Source: Apostichopus japonicus (taxonomy: Eukaryota > Echinodermata > Holothuroidea > Aspidochirotida > Stichopodidae). Taken from it: 64,000 bases of DNA. The stretch lies in the NCBI RefSeq assembly GCF_037975245.1, contig NC_092561.1, forward strand, positions 8,056,001 to 8,120,000, read 5' to 3'. Under the pieces are notes generated by a model. The model was not told the origin of the DNA. It saw only the letters and a program-made list of their open reading frames with translations, and searched no databases. This document shows, one piece after another, positions 40,372-52,300 of this stretch (positions are counted from its first letter, which is position 1; every line of letters begins with the position of its first letter). The position numbers and the translations under genes were made by a program.

Positions 40372-43300
40372 GTTCGATAAGAGCATTTTTCTTTTTTTTC
40401 AATGTCGAGAAGTATTACGGAGATGGTCGTGCTTAAAAGCGGGTATTGAACTCTGACACCCTCCCCCGCCCCTCACCCCGCACCCGACATCTTTCATGGA
40501 GGTATTTTTGGAAGGAGAAAAGGAAACCATTACATTCTATAAACTAATGGTTTTAGTTTTAGTTTTAATTCGGCTTCTATGCCGTTGTTCTACTCGCACG
40601 AAAAATTGTTTTTCGTGTTTAAATCGCTTGCTCGTTCGTGCTCGCATAGGATTAACATTTTTTTTTACGCAGGGGGAAATATCTGAGTGACAGATGTGTC
40701 TGAATTGATTGCTACCGTTAATTACATGTTAAAATTAGTTTTAATATCTCTGCGTGAAAATGAGCTGGGGGTGAGAAAGCAAAAAAAAAGAAGGAAAAGA
40801 ATTTTGCAATCTCTGCAGAGATCAATGCCTCGCAATTTTTTTCCCGTAAAAAGTTGCTGCTGCAAAGTCGGATGCCAAAATGCCGCCACGAAGTGTCAGG
40901 ACGACACCGGCGTTCGTTCACCCCTCGGTACAGATTAAATGGTTACGGCTTGATTCATGTTCCGTGCAGTAGGTGGGAGTTATATAACATCACCAGAAGG
41001 TTATTTGAGAACGGGTTCTAGGTTAGAAGTTTAGCGGTGGTTTATATGAAAGTGTCAAGTCGTCGTGAAGAAATAAAGAGACTTAAGTGGTACAGCAAGG
41101 GAAGTCACCCCCTGGTGAGAAAAGTACCGATCAGGAAAACCCCCAACATGATAATGACTTCATTCTTGCCCAAAATCGTGTATCTCCGGTTGACTTTTGC
41201 GCGCAGTCTCGTTAAGGTTACGGAAACATCTGTTGTTTGTAGAGTCCACCGAAATCTCACAGTGGATGCACGAAATTATGTGAAAAGTATGCCAATCAAA
41301 AGAATCTTCATTAAACTTTTAAAACAAAATGTAAATTTGTGGGACCAACTTTTTGTATTGATTGTCCTTAAATGGATTGTGAATCTCTAATTTAGGGAGC
41401 AGCAACAGATGGCTTTAACCACATAGATGTGTATTAATAATTTGATTGAGCCGGGGTATCTAGTTGTGTGTTCATGAATATGATGGTATGCGTATGTCAA
41501 AGCAATACAAAGTCACCGTATTCCAATTAAGTCATATTTTAACGCTATTCCAATTGTGACTTGGTTAACTAGTCACGAGTTAAGATACTAACTGTAAGAA
41601 GGGCTATGTAAGGGAGTGATGGGGGGGGGGGGATGGCTTTGTAAGGGAGTGATGGGGGTGGGTGAGGGCTACAGTATGTAAGGGAGTGACAGGGAGTGAG
41701 GTCTGAAATGTTGCCTCTGGCCCTTCGAACGGTGCAGTCGGTAATTAGTGTTGTCTTGCAACTTTTATGTTCTTGTTCTAGTAGGTAAAGTACTCCAATG
41801 CACTAGGTACGACCGATATAGTATATGGCCCATGGTGCATGAGTGGCCACATACATGGCCCTTGTTACATCCACGGTCTTTGGGGTACATCCATGGCCCT
41901 TGGTACATCCATGGCCCTTGGTACATCCATGGCCCTTGTTGCATCCAGGGCCCTTGGGAACATCCACAGTCCTTGGGTACATCCAAGTCCCTTTGCTATA
42001 TTTATTGCCAGGTCTGCATTGTCTCCACTGATTTAAACCAGTCTTTTCAAACCCACAAATAATTTATTCCACAATCACTTTCGTGTTCACAGTTGATTGC
42101 TCGCTCAGGATTTGGTCACCCAAAGGAGGGGGGAGGGGGTTGACGGGGGGAGATTACTAAACCGGAAGTTCAGATATTCATGGGTGGGTCACTCAAAGGC
42201 TTCATGGAATATGATGGTATTGCAATTAGGTTTATGCACCCTGTACATTATGAATATTTATGAGCATGTTGCCTCCTGTAGGTTTGCTTATGGTGTAAAC
42301 TGCGACAATTTTCAATCATCAATGTCTCGAAAAGCATTTCATAGAGGAAACTGAACAAATTTCAACCGGGAGCCCTTAGAATATCTTCTTCTTACATCGG
42401 TCAAAGCCGAATTGTTTTTTTTTTCTTTCTCTGCTGTATTAAACATATCTGAGCATTGTGCTTTAACCACCAGACAAAAGATGTAAAAATTTCATCGCTC
42501 ATTGAAGCGAAAAATTGTTCATCATTAGCCTGCTCGTCAATGAAGTAAAATTCATGATCGGTTTTAGGGTCAATGTCTGCCAGGAATAGTATTCAGTGTC
42601 ATGCGACAGTTTTCATCAGATTTTTGAAGAAATTAAGAAAGTGAAAGGTAGTAAAGCTAGGACAGAAAACTGGTTTTACTCTCAACCCTAGCCTTGTCAA
42701 GCCTATTATGTTTTTTCACTAGCAATATGTATGAATAAACGTGATTGGAAACTCTTTGAGTGAGACTAAAATAAGTTAAAAATTAAATGACTATTTAGTA
42801 AATGAAAATGGCAAGGGGTGCTGTTGGGGTGGGGGACATGGGGGTGGGCATAGGGGGACATGGGGGTAGGGGACTTGGCAAGGGGTGCCGTTGGGGTGGG
42901 GGTGGGGGGACGGTGGCAGATGTTGGGTGAGAGAATTTAATGGAGGTAAAAGTAAAATAGTCTAAATAAATAGTCTAATAAGATGCATGTTTTGTAAAAG
43001 TAGAAAAAGGGCAACAACTGCAAACCACTACAGTACTGGGCTGTGAACACTTGTTCTTTCAAATTTACAGTAATTTTCCACTAATAAAGCACATGAGTCA
43101 GCTACAGGGACTAACCATATTTGTTTTGACAAGGAATGTAATCTTTATACTAATCTCAAAATATTTTTTCTCCTGGTTGTTTTTAGCTCATACCAGCATG
43201 CTGGTGTGAGCTATTGTTACAGTGCGGCATCTATCACTCTATCCGTCAACAATTGGTAAAACCGCTCCCACTCGCACAGTGTTTAATGGAATTTCATGAA

Positions 43301-46300
43301 ACTTGAACACAAGGACCATTGGGTATAGGGCCATCAGAGATGGTCCGAAATTTGGGGTCAAAGGTCACCTGTGGGCCGTAATGGGCCATTTTGTGGAAAT
43401 ACGCAAAATGCTTCTTCTCCTACAGATTCCATGGTACAATGTTGAGGGTTTGTCACGATAGTACTATGGAAGTTTTATCTTCAGGGTGTTCATGAATTTG
43501 AGATCAAAGATCAACTAGGGGTCTTTTGTGGCCCGGGCCGCATCCCTATATTTTCAAACTGCTTCTGTTCATACAGTGTATGGCCAGTTATAATGAAACT
43601 TGGTCACAACGTTCCTCGGGATGAGGGTTAGGAGTGGTGTTCGGAAAATTGAGGTCAGATGTCATTTAGAGGGTCATCGGGGGTCATTCTTTGTAATATT
43701 TTCAAATATCTCAATCTCCTCAAGATTTCGATGGATCATACTCAAAGTTGAACTGATGATTGTTGGATTGTGTATGAATAAGGTGATGCCTAAAAATTTT
43801 GGGTCAAAAGTTAATTAATTACAATTAATCCCCATTGTCTAAAAATATCTGAGCCTTCACATTTTTCCTAAGCTCCTTTAATTTATCTACCAGTCTCTGC
43901 AGTGTTTGTTTACATTTGTGGTTAAGCTCTGCAGAGACTGTTAGTGGAATTAAAGCAGGATTGGGAGTTGTTATTAACTGTTGAACTGTAAGCATGAGAG
44001 CCCTGTAGCCAATCAGCACTTGCCGATTCTTAAAAGTCTTTGAGCCTGAGGTATGTAGGCAGCCAGCCAAAATTTTGGGAAGGAGTGCTTGTGAAGTTAT
44101 TTCTGCTCAGGTAGAGGGGAGAAAGTTTAATAGGGTAGGTCAGTGGTATTGTTTGAGAGAGTGGGTAAAATAGGACTTAAAGGGGGAAAATAGGAATTAT
44201 AGCCAGTGGTGTGGCCAGGATTCTGCTAACGGAGGGGGGGTTATCGCCGTTTTGAACTAGGGGTATAAATTTGTCTTTGAACTTAAATTGTTTGGCCTCA
44301 TGGGCCCAAAATTGGTGGAATCTGAAAAATGGCCTGAAATTTGGTGGGCCATAAAGTTTTGTGGGCCCTACATTTTTGAGCTCGAAAAGGTATGAGCTTC
44401 TGCACCATTGGTGCTCTAGTTTCCAGAATTGAATCGATTTTCGCTATCTGTAACTTTACTTTATGGCCGAACGGGTGCGAAATTTATGCGTGTGCAGTAT
44501 TTGCAATCAAACGAGTACCATTTGATTTCTACTGTATTAAACACAGGCACACACACAACTGCTCTTTGTTCGTTCATACAAATACTGAAACTGGGACATC
44601 TAAGGGGATGTTTTTTTTCCCCCACAAATTTTTGTTTGCGTCAAAGGCTCTTGTAGTGTCGTCCTGCAAAATTCGGGTGGAATTAACTTAAAGTATGGCT
44701 CGTTAGGCATCAGATATAAATGCATGGTATTTCCTTCTTTTCCTTTTCTTGACCACTACATGGTGGGAACATTGGGCAAAGGGTTAACTTGTCCCTCTCC
44801 TTCTGTTTTGTCTCCAGGTTTCTTTCGGCGAAGTATCACCAAAAATGCGCAATATAAGTGCACGAGAGGGGGTAATTGTGAAATGGACATGTACATGAGA
44901 CGGAAATGCCAAGAATGTCGGCTTCGGAAGTGCCGGGAAGTAGGAATGTTACCGGAGTGTAAGTTTAAATCCAGCGAAAATCACAAAAATGAAGACTGTA
45001 AGGGGGTTTGGATGAGGAGGGGGGTGGATGGGGGAAGGGTGGTATGGGGGTGGATAGGGGAAGGGTGGTATGGGGGTGGATAGGGGAGGGTGGTATGTGG
45101 GTGGATGGGAGAGGATGGTATGGGGGGTGGATGAGTGGAGGGTGGTATAATCATTGGATTATGTTGAGTTATACTTTGGAAATTCTAGCAGCGTGGTGTG
45201 TCTCACAAGAAGTTAACATATTGATAGTTGCAGTTGTAAGAGAGGGAGGAGGGGGGGGGGCTATCGGGGAGGGTAGCCAGCGATAGATAGGATGTATTTT
45301 ACGGTGCGTCTAGCTTACCTGTCTCCTGATGGCAACTGCACCCTCACGTTACCTTGATGGAGCTCACTCTGTGTTTGACCCAGTCCTGTACCTATCTACA
45401 GAAGGTACTGTATCATATCACCATGGGGGGGGGTAATCATCTTTTAATATTTACAAATGATATAGACATTACCTATCAAAAAAATAGTATTCGTGTGAAG
45501 GGCTCTCAAAGACGGCGAGGAAGACGTACTCTGATATCACCGTGAGATTCTGCTTCATTCAGTCGTCGGCGTGGATATGCTGTTCATTCATGAAGCCTAG
45601 AGTGAATCCTTATAGTCAAAGGTGGCTAACTGTGGGGTTTGTGTATAAAGGTCAACCTCGCTTTGGATGGAACTCGTGGCTTAGACACAGACCTTCTGTG
45701 GTTATAAATCACTGCTTATAGTAGTTTATCTCGATTTAAAGACAGTTTAGAAAGTTTAGAAAGATCAATATCTAACATAGTTCAGGGAGAGAACTATTTG
45801 AAAGGACTTAATGAATAAAAGTGAAAATATATTAAGGGCGACGGACAGTGCAAAAATTTCCAAAAGATTCCAGTCGCCTTTAGCGTTGCATTTACAAATT
45901 GCTCCAGCTTTTTTCACCTCCCATAGTTTTCGGTGTTTTTGAAATGCTCTCCTTTAGCAGTGCATTTACCAAGTGCTCCAGCTTTTTTCACCTGCCGTTA
46001 GTTTTCGGTGGTTTTTTGAAATGCTCTCTCCTTCTCTCTGTCGTCGTCGGTTCAGGTCTACTAACAGAAGAACAGTGCAAATCCAAACGGCAGAGAAAGT
46101 TACTAAAGAAGCAACAACAGCAGGAGATGAGTCCTCAGCAGAGCGACGAGGATGGAACACCGAACCTGACGGACGAACAGAGGGACATCATCGAACTGTT
46201 GATAAACGTCCACAAAGAGCTGGAAATTCCCGGTCCAGAGGACATGAACAGGGTTACAGTAAGTCGAACGATTTAAAAAAATCTGTTTCTCGACTTTTTA

Positions 46301-49300
46301 AGGAGGATGTAGTTAATCTTGAGAAGAATTAAGTCGTATTGCACTCTAAACTTAGGGCTTACGATAAGAACCTTTTATTATTGCATGGGGTACCCAAGAA
46401 GTAGGGTAGCCAAGAATGGTACTCAAGAAATAGGGTACCAAAGAAGGTACTCAAGAAATAGGGTACTCAGTGGTAAGGCATAAAAAGGCTTCCTAATAAA
46501 AAAAGAACCTTTGTCTGCCTCAGGTACTTCAGTAGTAGGCTACCTAAGAGGGTACTCCAAGAAATATGGTACCCAAAGAAGGATACTCAAGAAATAGGGT
46601 TCCCAAGAAGGGTACTCAGGGGTAGAGTATAGGTATGGAACAAGGTTTCCTAATGTGAGAAGAAACTTTTGTCTGCTTATGGTACTCAAGAATGGTACTC
46701 AAGGGTAGGGTACAAGAAAGGTATCCTAATAGGAAAAGAATCGTTGTATGCTTAGTGTACTCGTATCACAGTTATTGGACTTGCATTTACACTTAGCCTA
46801 GCAAAGCTTGGTTGGTATCGCTTGTTTGTCAGTGCTGGCTTGGCCTAGCGAACAGATGAATAAAATATCTATATCGTAAACTTGTTTTCAGTGATATACC
46901 AGACTCTTCATAAACATACAAAAACAAAGAAAACAAAAATCTACAAAAGGGGAAGGGGGGATTTCATTTACTCTTCAACAACTTCCAGAAAGAAGCATGC
47001 CTTCCAGCCGATAAGAGCTGAAGCAATTGAAAAGACTCCCGGGGAAGACAATTTTAACCATCCTTCAGAACTGTATAGACTCTTTAGTTGATTTTGAAGT
47101 TAAATGGCGAATCTTTAGGAAAACCTTTGTCCGTGCAAAATACGAAGAAAGCATATTTCAAGCACCAAGACAAAGAAAATGGTAGCCAAAAGACAATTTG
47201 ATTTAGAGTAGACTAAAATTATTGGTGGAGGCAGTGGGGAATGCAAGTCTAGAAATGACCGTTACTGCTTAGTCATTACTGTAGCAGCCCAATCCTGTTT
47301 GTTTAAATGCAAATATGATATTGAAGAATTTAAAAAAACATGTTGTTTACCACATTTTCAACATATGAGTACTTATCCCATATTTTTATTTTTAATTTGA
47401 TGCAAACAATCAAAAACGAAAAACAGAGAGGAAGAATATGAAAAATGAATTTGATTTGGCTCGGCAAATTTACAAAAACGTCGTTATCGCTCGTGACACG
47501 ACCATAAGAGAGGTACAAGATAATTATGGGTGAAACTGTCTGAGCTGATTTTAATCAGCTAGTGGGTAACTAATTAGCAACATTTTATGGGAGAAAAGGG
47601 CCTTGTCTAATTTTATCAACGAACATATTTTTGTCGTTTATTGTACAAAATATGAAACGTTATGAGCACTGATACGATATGATGAGATTGTAACTTACAG
47701 CGGTTGTGGATAGCTTGATGTTTTTTTTACTTCAGAAATTCAGGAAGTGTGCCAGCTTCCCCCTCACCCCTCCCCCGCCCTTTCTCCCCTCCTTGAAAGT
47801 CCATTAGTAAGAAAGACTTATGAGAAGGTATATTAACTATATTTCATTCCATATTGGGACAATTTTTGCAGCCAAGGCTCATGAAATGACCCCATCAATG
47901 GCAAAACTATTTTCACGATACTTGGTTATTTAGCTCTGTACTGTATCTTGTGGGTAAGCTGTTCCTTCCTTCCCTAGTCCTCTCCTCTTAGTGGTGAAGT
48001 GGAACTCTCCAGACAGAAATATAACTAAACAAACTGTGGGATGAGGGGTAAGGTGAGGGGGGAGGCTGAGATGAACTGATCGGACTTACATTCTTTGCCC
48101 ACCACTCAACTCCCTTTTGATCACTCTTCCCCCCACCGCACACACCCTCTCTCACCCTCTACCCCCTTTCTCTCCCCATCTACGTATAAATGTACTACCA
48201 CAAGACCCTCTCTATTTTTTTCTTGTGAGATAACCTCTACAAACTTTGAACATTAACACACGATGTCACATTTTCTCGGCTGCAGTGTGTTGCATCATGT
48301 TCTCATCTCTCCCTGTCCCCCTCCCTATCACATGAAAAATCATAAAATTCTCCAAAATATCCTTCCACGATTATTATTTCTCAGATCTCTCAAACCAACT
48401 CCAAAGATTATAGTCGTGGCATTGTCTGAGACATTGAAAAACATCATAACCGTACTCAGAAATTAAATTTACGATACTTGTCAAAATGTTAGCGTCGTCG
48501 ATGACTTTTAAAAAAAAAAAGACTTACTTTGCTGGGATATTAATACAAGCTCTGGGAAAGATGAAGATAACCACGAGAGACGGAGGGAAAAAAAACTCCT
48601 AGCATGTCATATTACAGATGATGACATCATCGTTCAAACTTCCCCCCCAAGGTTCAATTCACAACTCCCCTTTGCCTTCGGGTGAGTTTCGCAAAGAAAG
48701 ACAACCCCTACGTAGTCACCAGAAGCTCTCTCCTTTGTTACGACTTTTCTTTGAAATCATCAACTTTTCTTATGACGGGAGTCGGGAAATTGATGTGCAT
48801 TTGATTTGATGCTCTCATGAGCCATCCCAAAAGGCCTGCTAATCGTTCTCGCGATTAACGTTTGCGTACTCTCTGTCTGGGGCGGTCTAATGGATTTTTT
48901 TTGTTGCTCTTTCTGTTGCCATCATGAATGTTTCTTAGATTGGGTATCGCTTTCCGACCGTTAATGAGTACATCTAAGTATACGAGATTTCCCATGTGAG
49001 AGTACAAGGGCTCCAGAAAATATTTTTTATTGATGCGGTTTTACTCGTGGTGTTTCTTTTTGTTTCCTTTACCCCGATCGTGAAAAGGCATAATAATGAC
49101 TTTTGTAGCATAATAATGAATGGGTTGACAATAGCCTTGACTTGCATCTGCTGGCTATTTATGGTGTGTATTTATCATGGTAAAATCAATAACAAATAAT
49201 TATTAAAAAAAAATTGAAAAAAATATTTTTGCCTGTACCAATTTTTTATTCGTCGTTATATAATTCATCAACTTTGTACGGGGCTTTTTATGCCATCAGT

Positions 49301-52300
49301 GATATTAATTCCTTTATAAATCATCCTTTATTGGAAGTATAAGAGAAATAAATAAATAGGCTGGGTTCAACATTTGTAAACATGACAATCATTGATTTTT
49401 TATGATGTCTGGATGTACTTAAATTGTATATATATATATATATATTTATATGGTATCTCTTTCGAGATCCGGATTTAGGAATCACAAATGATTTTCGAGT
49501 TGGTTAGCATCATGTTTGATCTCTAGAGTAAGGCAAAATATGTCACCAAAAACAGAACTACGGTAGTATTGTTCAATACAGGTGACAAACGCCTACAGTG
49601 GAATTACGACCTTCCTTATCGGTTTCGAACCTCTGGACATACAATCAGCGTCCATAGCCTAGTGGTTAGGGTGTCCGCGTACAAAGCGGGAGGCCCGGGT
49701 TCGAATCCCGGTGGAGGCTGGAAGTTTTTTCACTGTTCTCAATTTTCCAACTCATCACGATTTTCATTTATATATATTCATTTGCCTTTGTCGTTTACCT
49801 CCATTGCATTAACATAAAGTCTGTTCAAAGTATCTCTTTCGAGATCCGGCTTTAGGAATCACAAATGATTTCCAGTTGGTTAGCATCATGTTTGATCGCT
49901 AGAGAAAGGCAAAGTATGTCACCAAAAACAGAACCAGTATTGTTCGATACGGGTGACAGGAGCCTACAGTGGAATTACGACCTTCCTTACCGGTTTCGAA
50001 CCTTTGGACATACTATCAGCGTCCATAGCCTAGTGGTTAGGGTGTCCGCGTACAGAGCGGAAGGCCCGTGGTTCGAATCCCGGTGGAGGCTGGAAGTTTT
50101 TTCACTGTTCTTGATTTTCCAACTCATTACGATTTTCATATATATATATTAATTTGCCTTTGTCGTTTACCTCCATTGCATTAACATATATATATATATA
50201 TATATGTTTATAAGAAAGAGATAGGTTTGGAATGATGAAGCCCCCCCCCACCACCACCACCCCTTGGTCTCTCTCTGTGTCGGTGTTAGTTTAAAGTCTA
50301 TCAATCATAAAAAGAACCTACAAGTACACTTGTAAAAATGGCAGTATATCCTCACCTACCCCCCCATAGCAAGAGAGTGGATCTGGTAGATATTTTATTT
50401 ATTTTTTGGCACAACTAAGTGTTAGTGTGTACATTTCCATAGTAAAAATGAAAATTTTTTGGGAGTCTAAGCAGGCTTACAAGTCATATCATATGAGTTG
50501 ATGAAGTGAAGTTTTAATACAGCTGTTTGATAACCAAAACCTTGGTTGTCAGATCAGTTGGATGGGATCGGCCATGTCGGCTGAGATCACCGACTTATTA
50601 CTAAAACTGTTTTTCCATTGAAAAGAATGAAACCAAACTCACTGGACACTCTGACAGAATTTTTTTTTTTTTTTTTTAACCGAATGAAACGGAGGAAACC
50701 CCCCACCCTCCCCACCCCCAGTTCAGACTTCAGATGCTGGACCTGTCAATGTACGTAATGATAATAAAACTCATTTAGTGGAACAGAACTAACTAGTGAA
50801 TGATGTATTTCAGAGAAGGAATGCTCTTTGGTATAAGGAGCGAATTTTCTTGATCCGGAAATCATCCTTGCTGTGTTGAAAAAAGCAAAATCATGGAAAG
50901 AGATTTAGGGAATGTACTGTAAATAACGTTGTTTAAATAATTTCTGGTCGAATTTCCAACAAATGTCGTGTTTGGTCTGTCAAGTATTTCAAACTCCTTC
51001 AATCTTTCTATATTTTATATAATACATGATATGCTTAATATACAGTTTTTCTTTATCATGACTGAATTAAATTTTTAATAAACTCAGTTCAAGGTATGAG
51101 TTTTTGAGAGAATAAACACAATATCAGTTCTCTTTCTTCTAGGAGAGAGATTCGGAATTTTCTTACAAAGTATCTCATATATTTCTGTGAATTATTCATT
51201 TATAATTTCTTTCATCATGACTGAATTCAAATAACACAATACCCCACCCCCATGCCCCTCCCCCCTAAAAGAAAACAACAACCTTTTGAGATTAAAACCG
51301 AAAGTCTCTTTTCATGATCCTACTCTTTGTATGTCGAGAAAGAAAGAAAAAAAAAAGAAGCAAAATTGAATGTTTTTTAAACTTTACCGTAAAAAGTGAT
51401 CTCTCTTCGTCATCACAGTAAAGCTTTATAAACATAAACACACGTTTTATAACAGTGTATTTTGTATGACTCGTTGCCCTGTTGCCTTGTAGCTGGCTAC
51501 TACGTCAAAATCATATCGCCGCTTCCGATTCACAAGAAGCACGGGGGGGGGGGGGGAGTCTTGACCGATGTTTAAGAGCTCCCCAAATTTGGAGTAATCT
51601 TGTAGTCCCGGACTCCCCCACCCTTCGCCCCCAACCCCACCCATCGTGGGTATGTTTGACATTTCTCCTTCTTTCATTGTAGCCGTGGGTCGATATGCAA
51701 GCAGCGGCGGCAGCAGCAGCGGCAGCAGCAGCTGGTAAAAAACCGCCGCCACCACCACCACCACCACCACCCCAACCACCCCAGGTAAATGAGAAACAAT
51801 TAAACTTATGCCAGCAGAGATTGGCCCCGCTGACAATCAAGCGGATGTTTTGTATCATTTTTAAAAGAGTAGTAGCCAAACAGCTACAGGGTTTTAAGGT
51901 AACAGGACATACAAAAAAATATTTTTAAAATATTGATATAAAATTTAAAAATATTTCAACTTATGCCAGCAAAGATTGGCCCCACTGACAATCAAGCTGA
52001 TGTTTCGTGTCATTCTTTAAAAGAGTAGTAGCCAACAAGCTACATCGTTTTAAGGTAACAGGACATACAAAAAAATATTTCAAAAATATTAATATTAAAT
52101 TTTTTTTAATTTTAAATTTTAAAAATATTTCAACAGGACATGCACATACATACACCAATTTTCCAAGTAAGAATCAAGTACATGTCATATTGGACCTACC
52201 ATGAACAGCCACCACCTGTTTTGCATCTCACAAGGGGGGGGGGGTTTGGGAGGGGGGAGTTGGGGGTGAGAGAGATCATCTATCTTATGGATACTGATTC

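Larger units (their letters stand above)
40372..44817 (+). other. Intron between the zinc-finger exons
   Basis: GTTCGA...CTCCAG, 4.4 kb, phase 1. It holds the 18-bp minisatellite, a G-rich GGGGTGGGGGACATGG repeat near 42820-42915, the palindrome-headed element and a DNA-transposon-like end. An open frame at 41037-41390 is not protein-like. Confidence 0.9.
44959..46055 (+). other. Intron between second zinc finger and hinge exon
   Basis: GTAAGT...TTCAG, 1.1 kb, phase 1. It contains the G-rich repeat at its start and the 73-bp duplication at its end. Confidence 0.93.
49454..50188 (+). repeat. Tandem pair of 377-bp units each with a tRNA-like core
   Basis: The two units start at 49454 and 49831 with TATCTCTTTCGAGATCCGG and are nearly identical through a shared CCTCCATTGCATTAACATA end. 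AT microsatellites flank the pair. Each carries an intact-looking tRNA-like sequence. The pair is within the intron between exons 46056-46258 and 51683-51784. Confidence 0.85.
46259..51682 (+). other. Intron before the Ala/Pro exon
   Basis: GTAAGT...TTGTAG, 5.4 kb, phase 0. It holds the GGGTACC repeat and the tandem tRNA-like units. A non-repetitive stretch at 48480-49000 (for example CGTTCTCGCGATTAACG near 48846) could be regulatory. Confidence 0.85.

Noticed and set aside
41037-41390. Open frame of 117 codons in the zinc-finger intron
   Set aside because: No family features, AT-driven Lys/Ile/Leu composition, and no plausible splice sites linking it to the receptor.
41765-42062. Genes on both strands at the 18-bp repeat
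   Set aside because: Both frames are open only because of the 18-bp period; composition is that of the repeat.
51511-51879. Minus-strand frame with poly-Gly/poly-Ala
   Set aside because: It is the antisense shadow of the Ala/Pro exon of the receptor.
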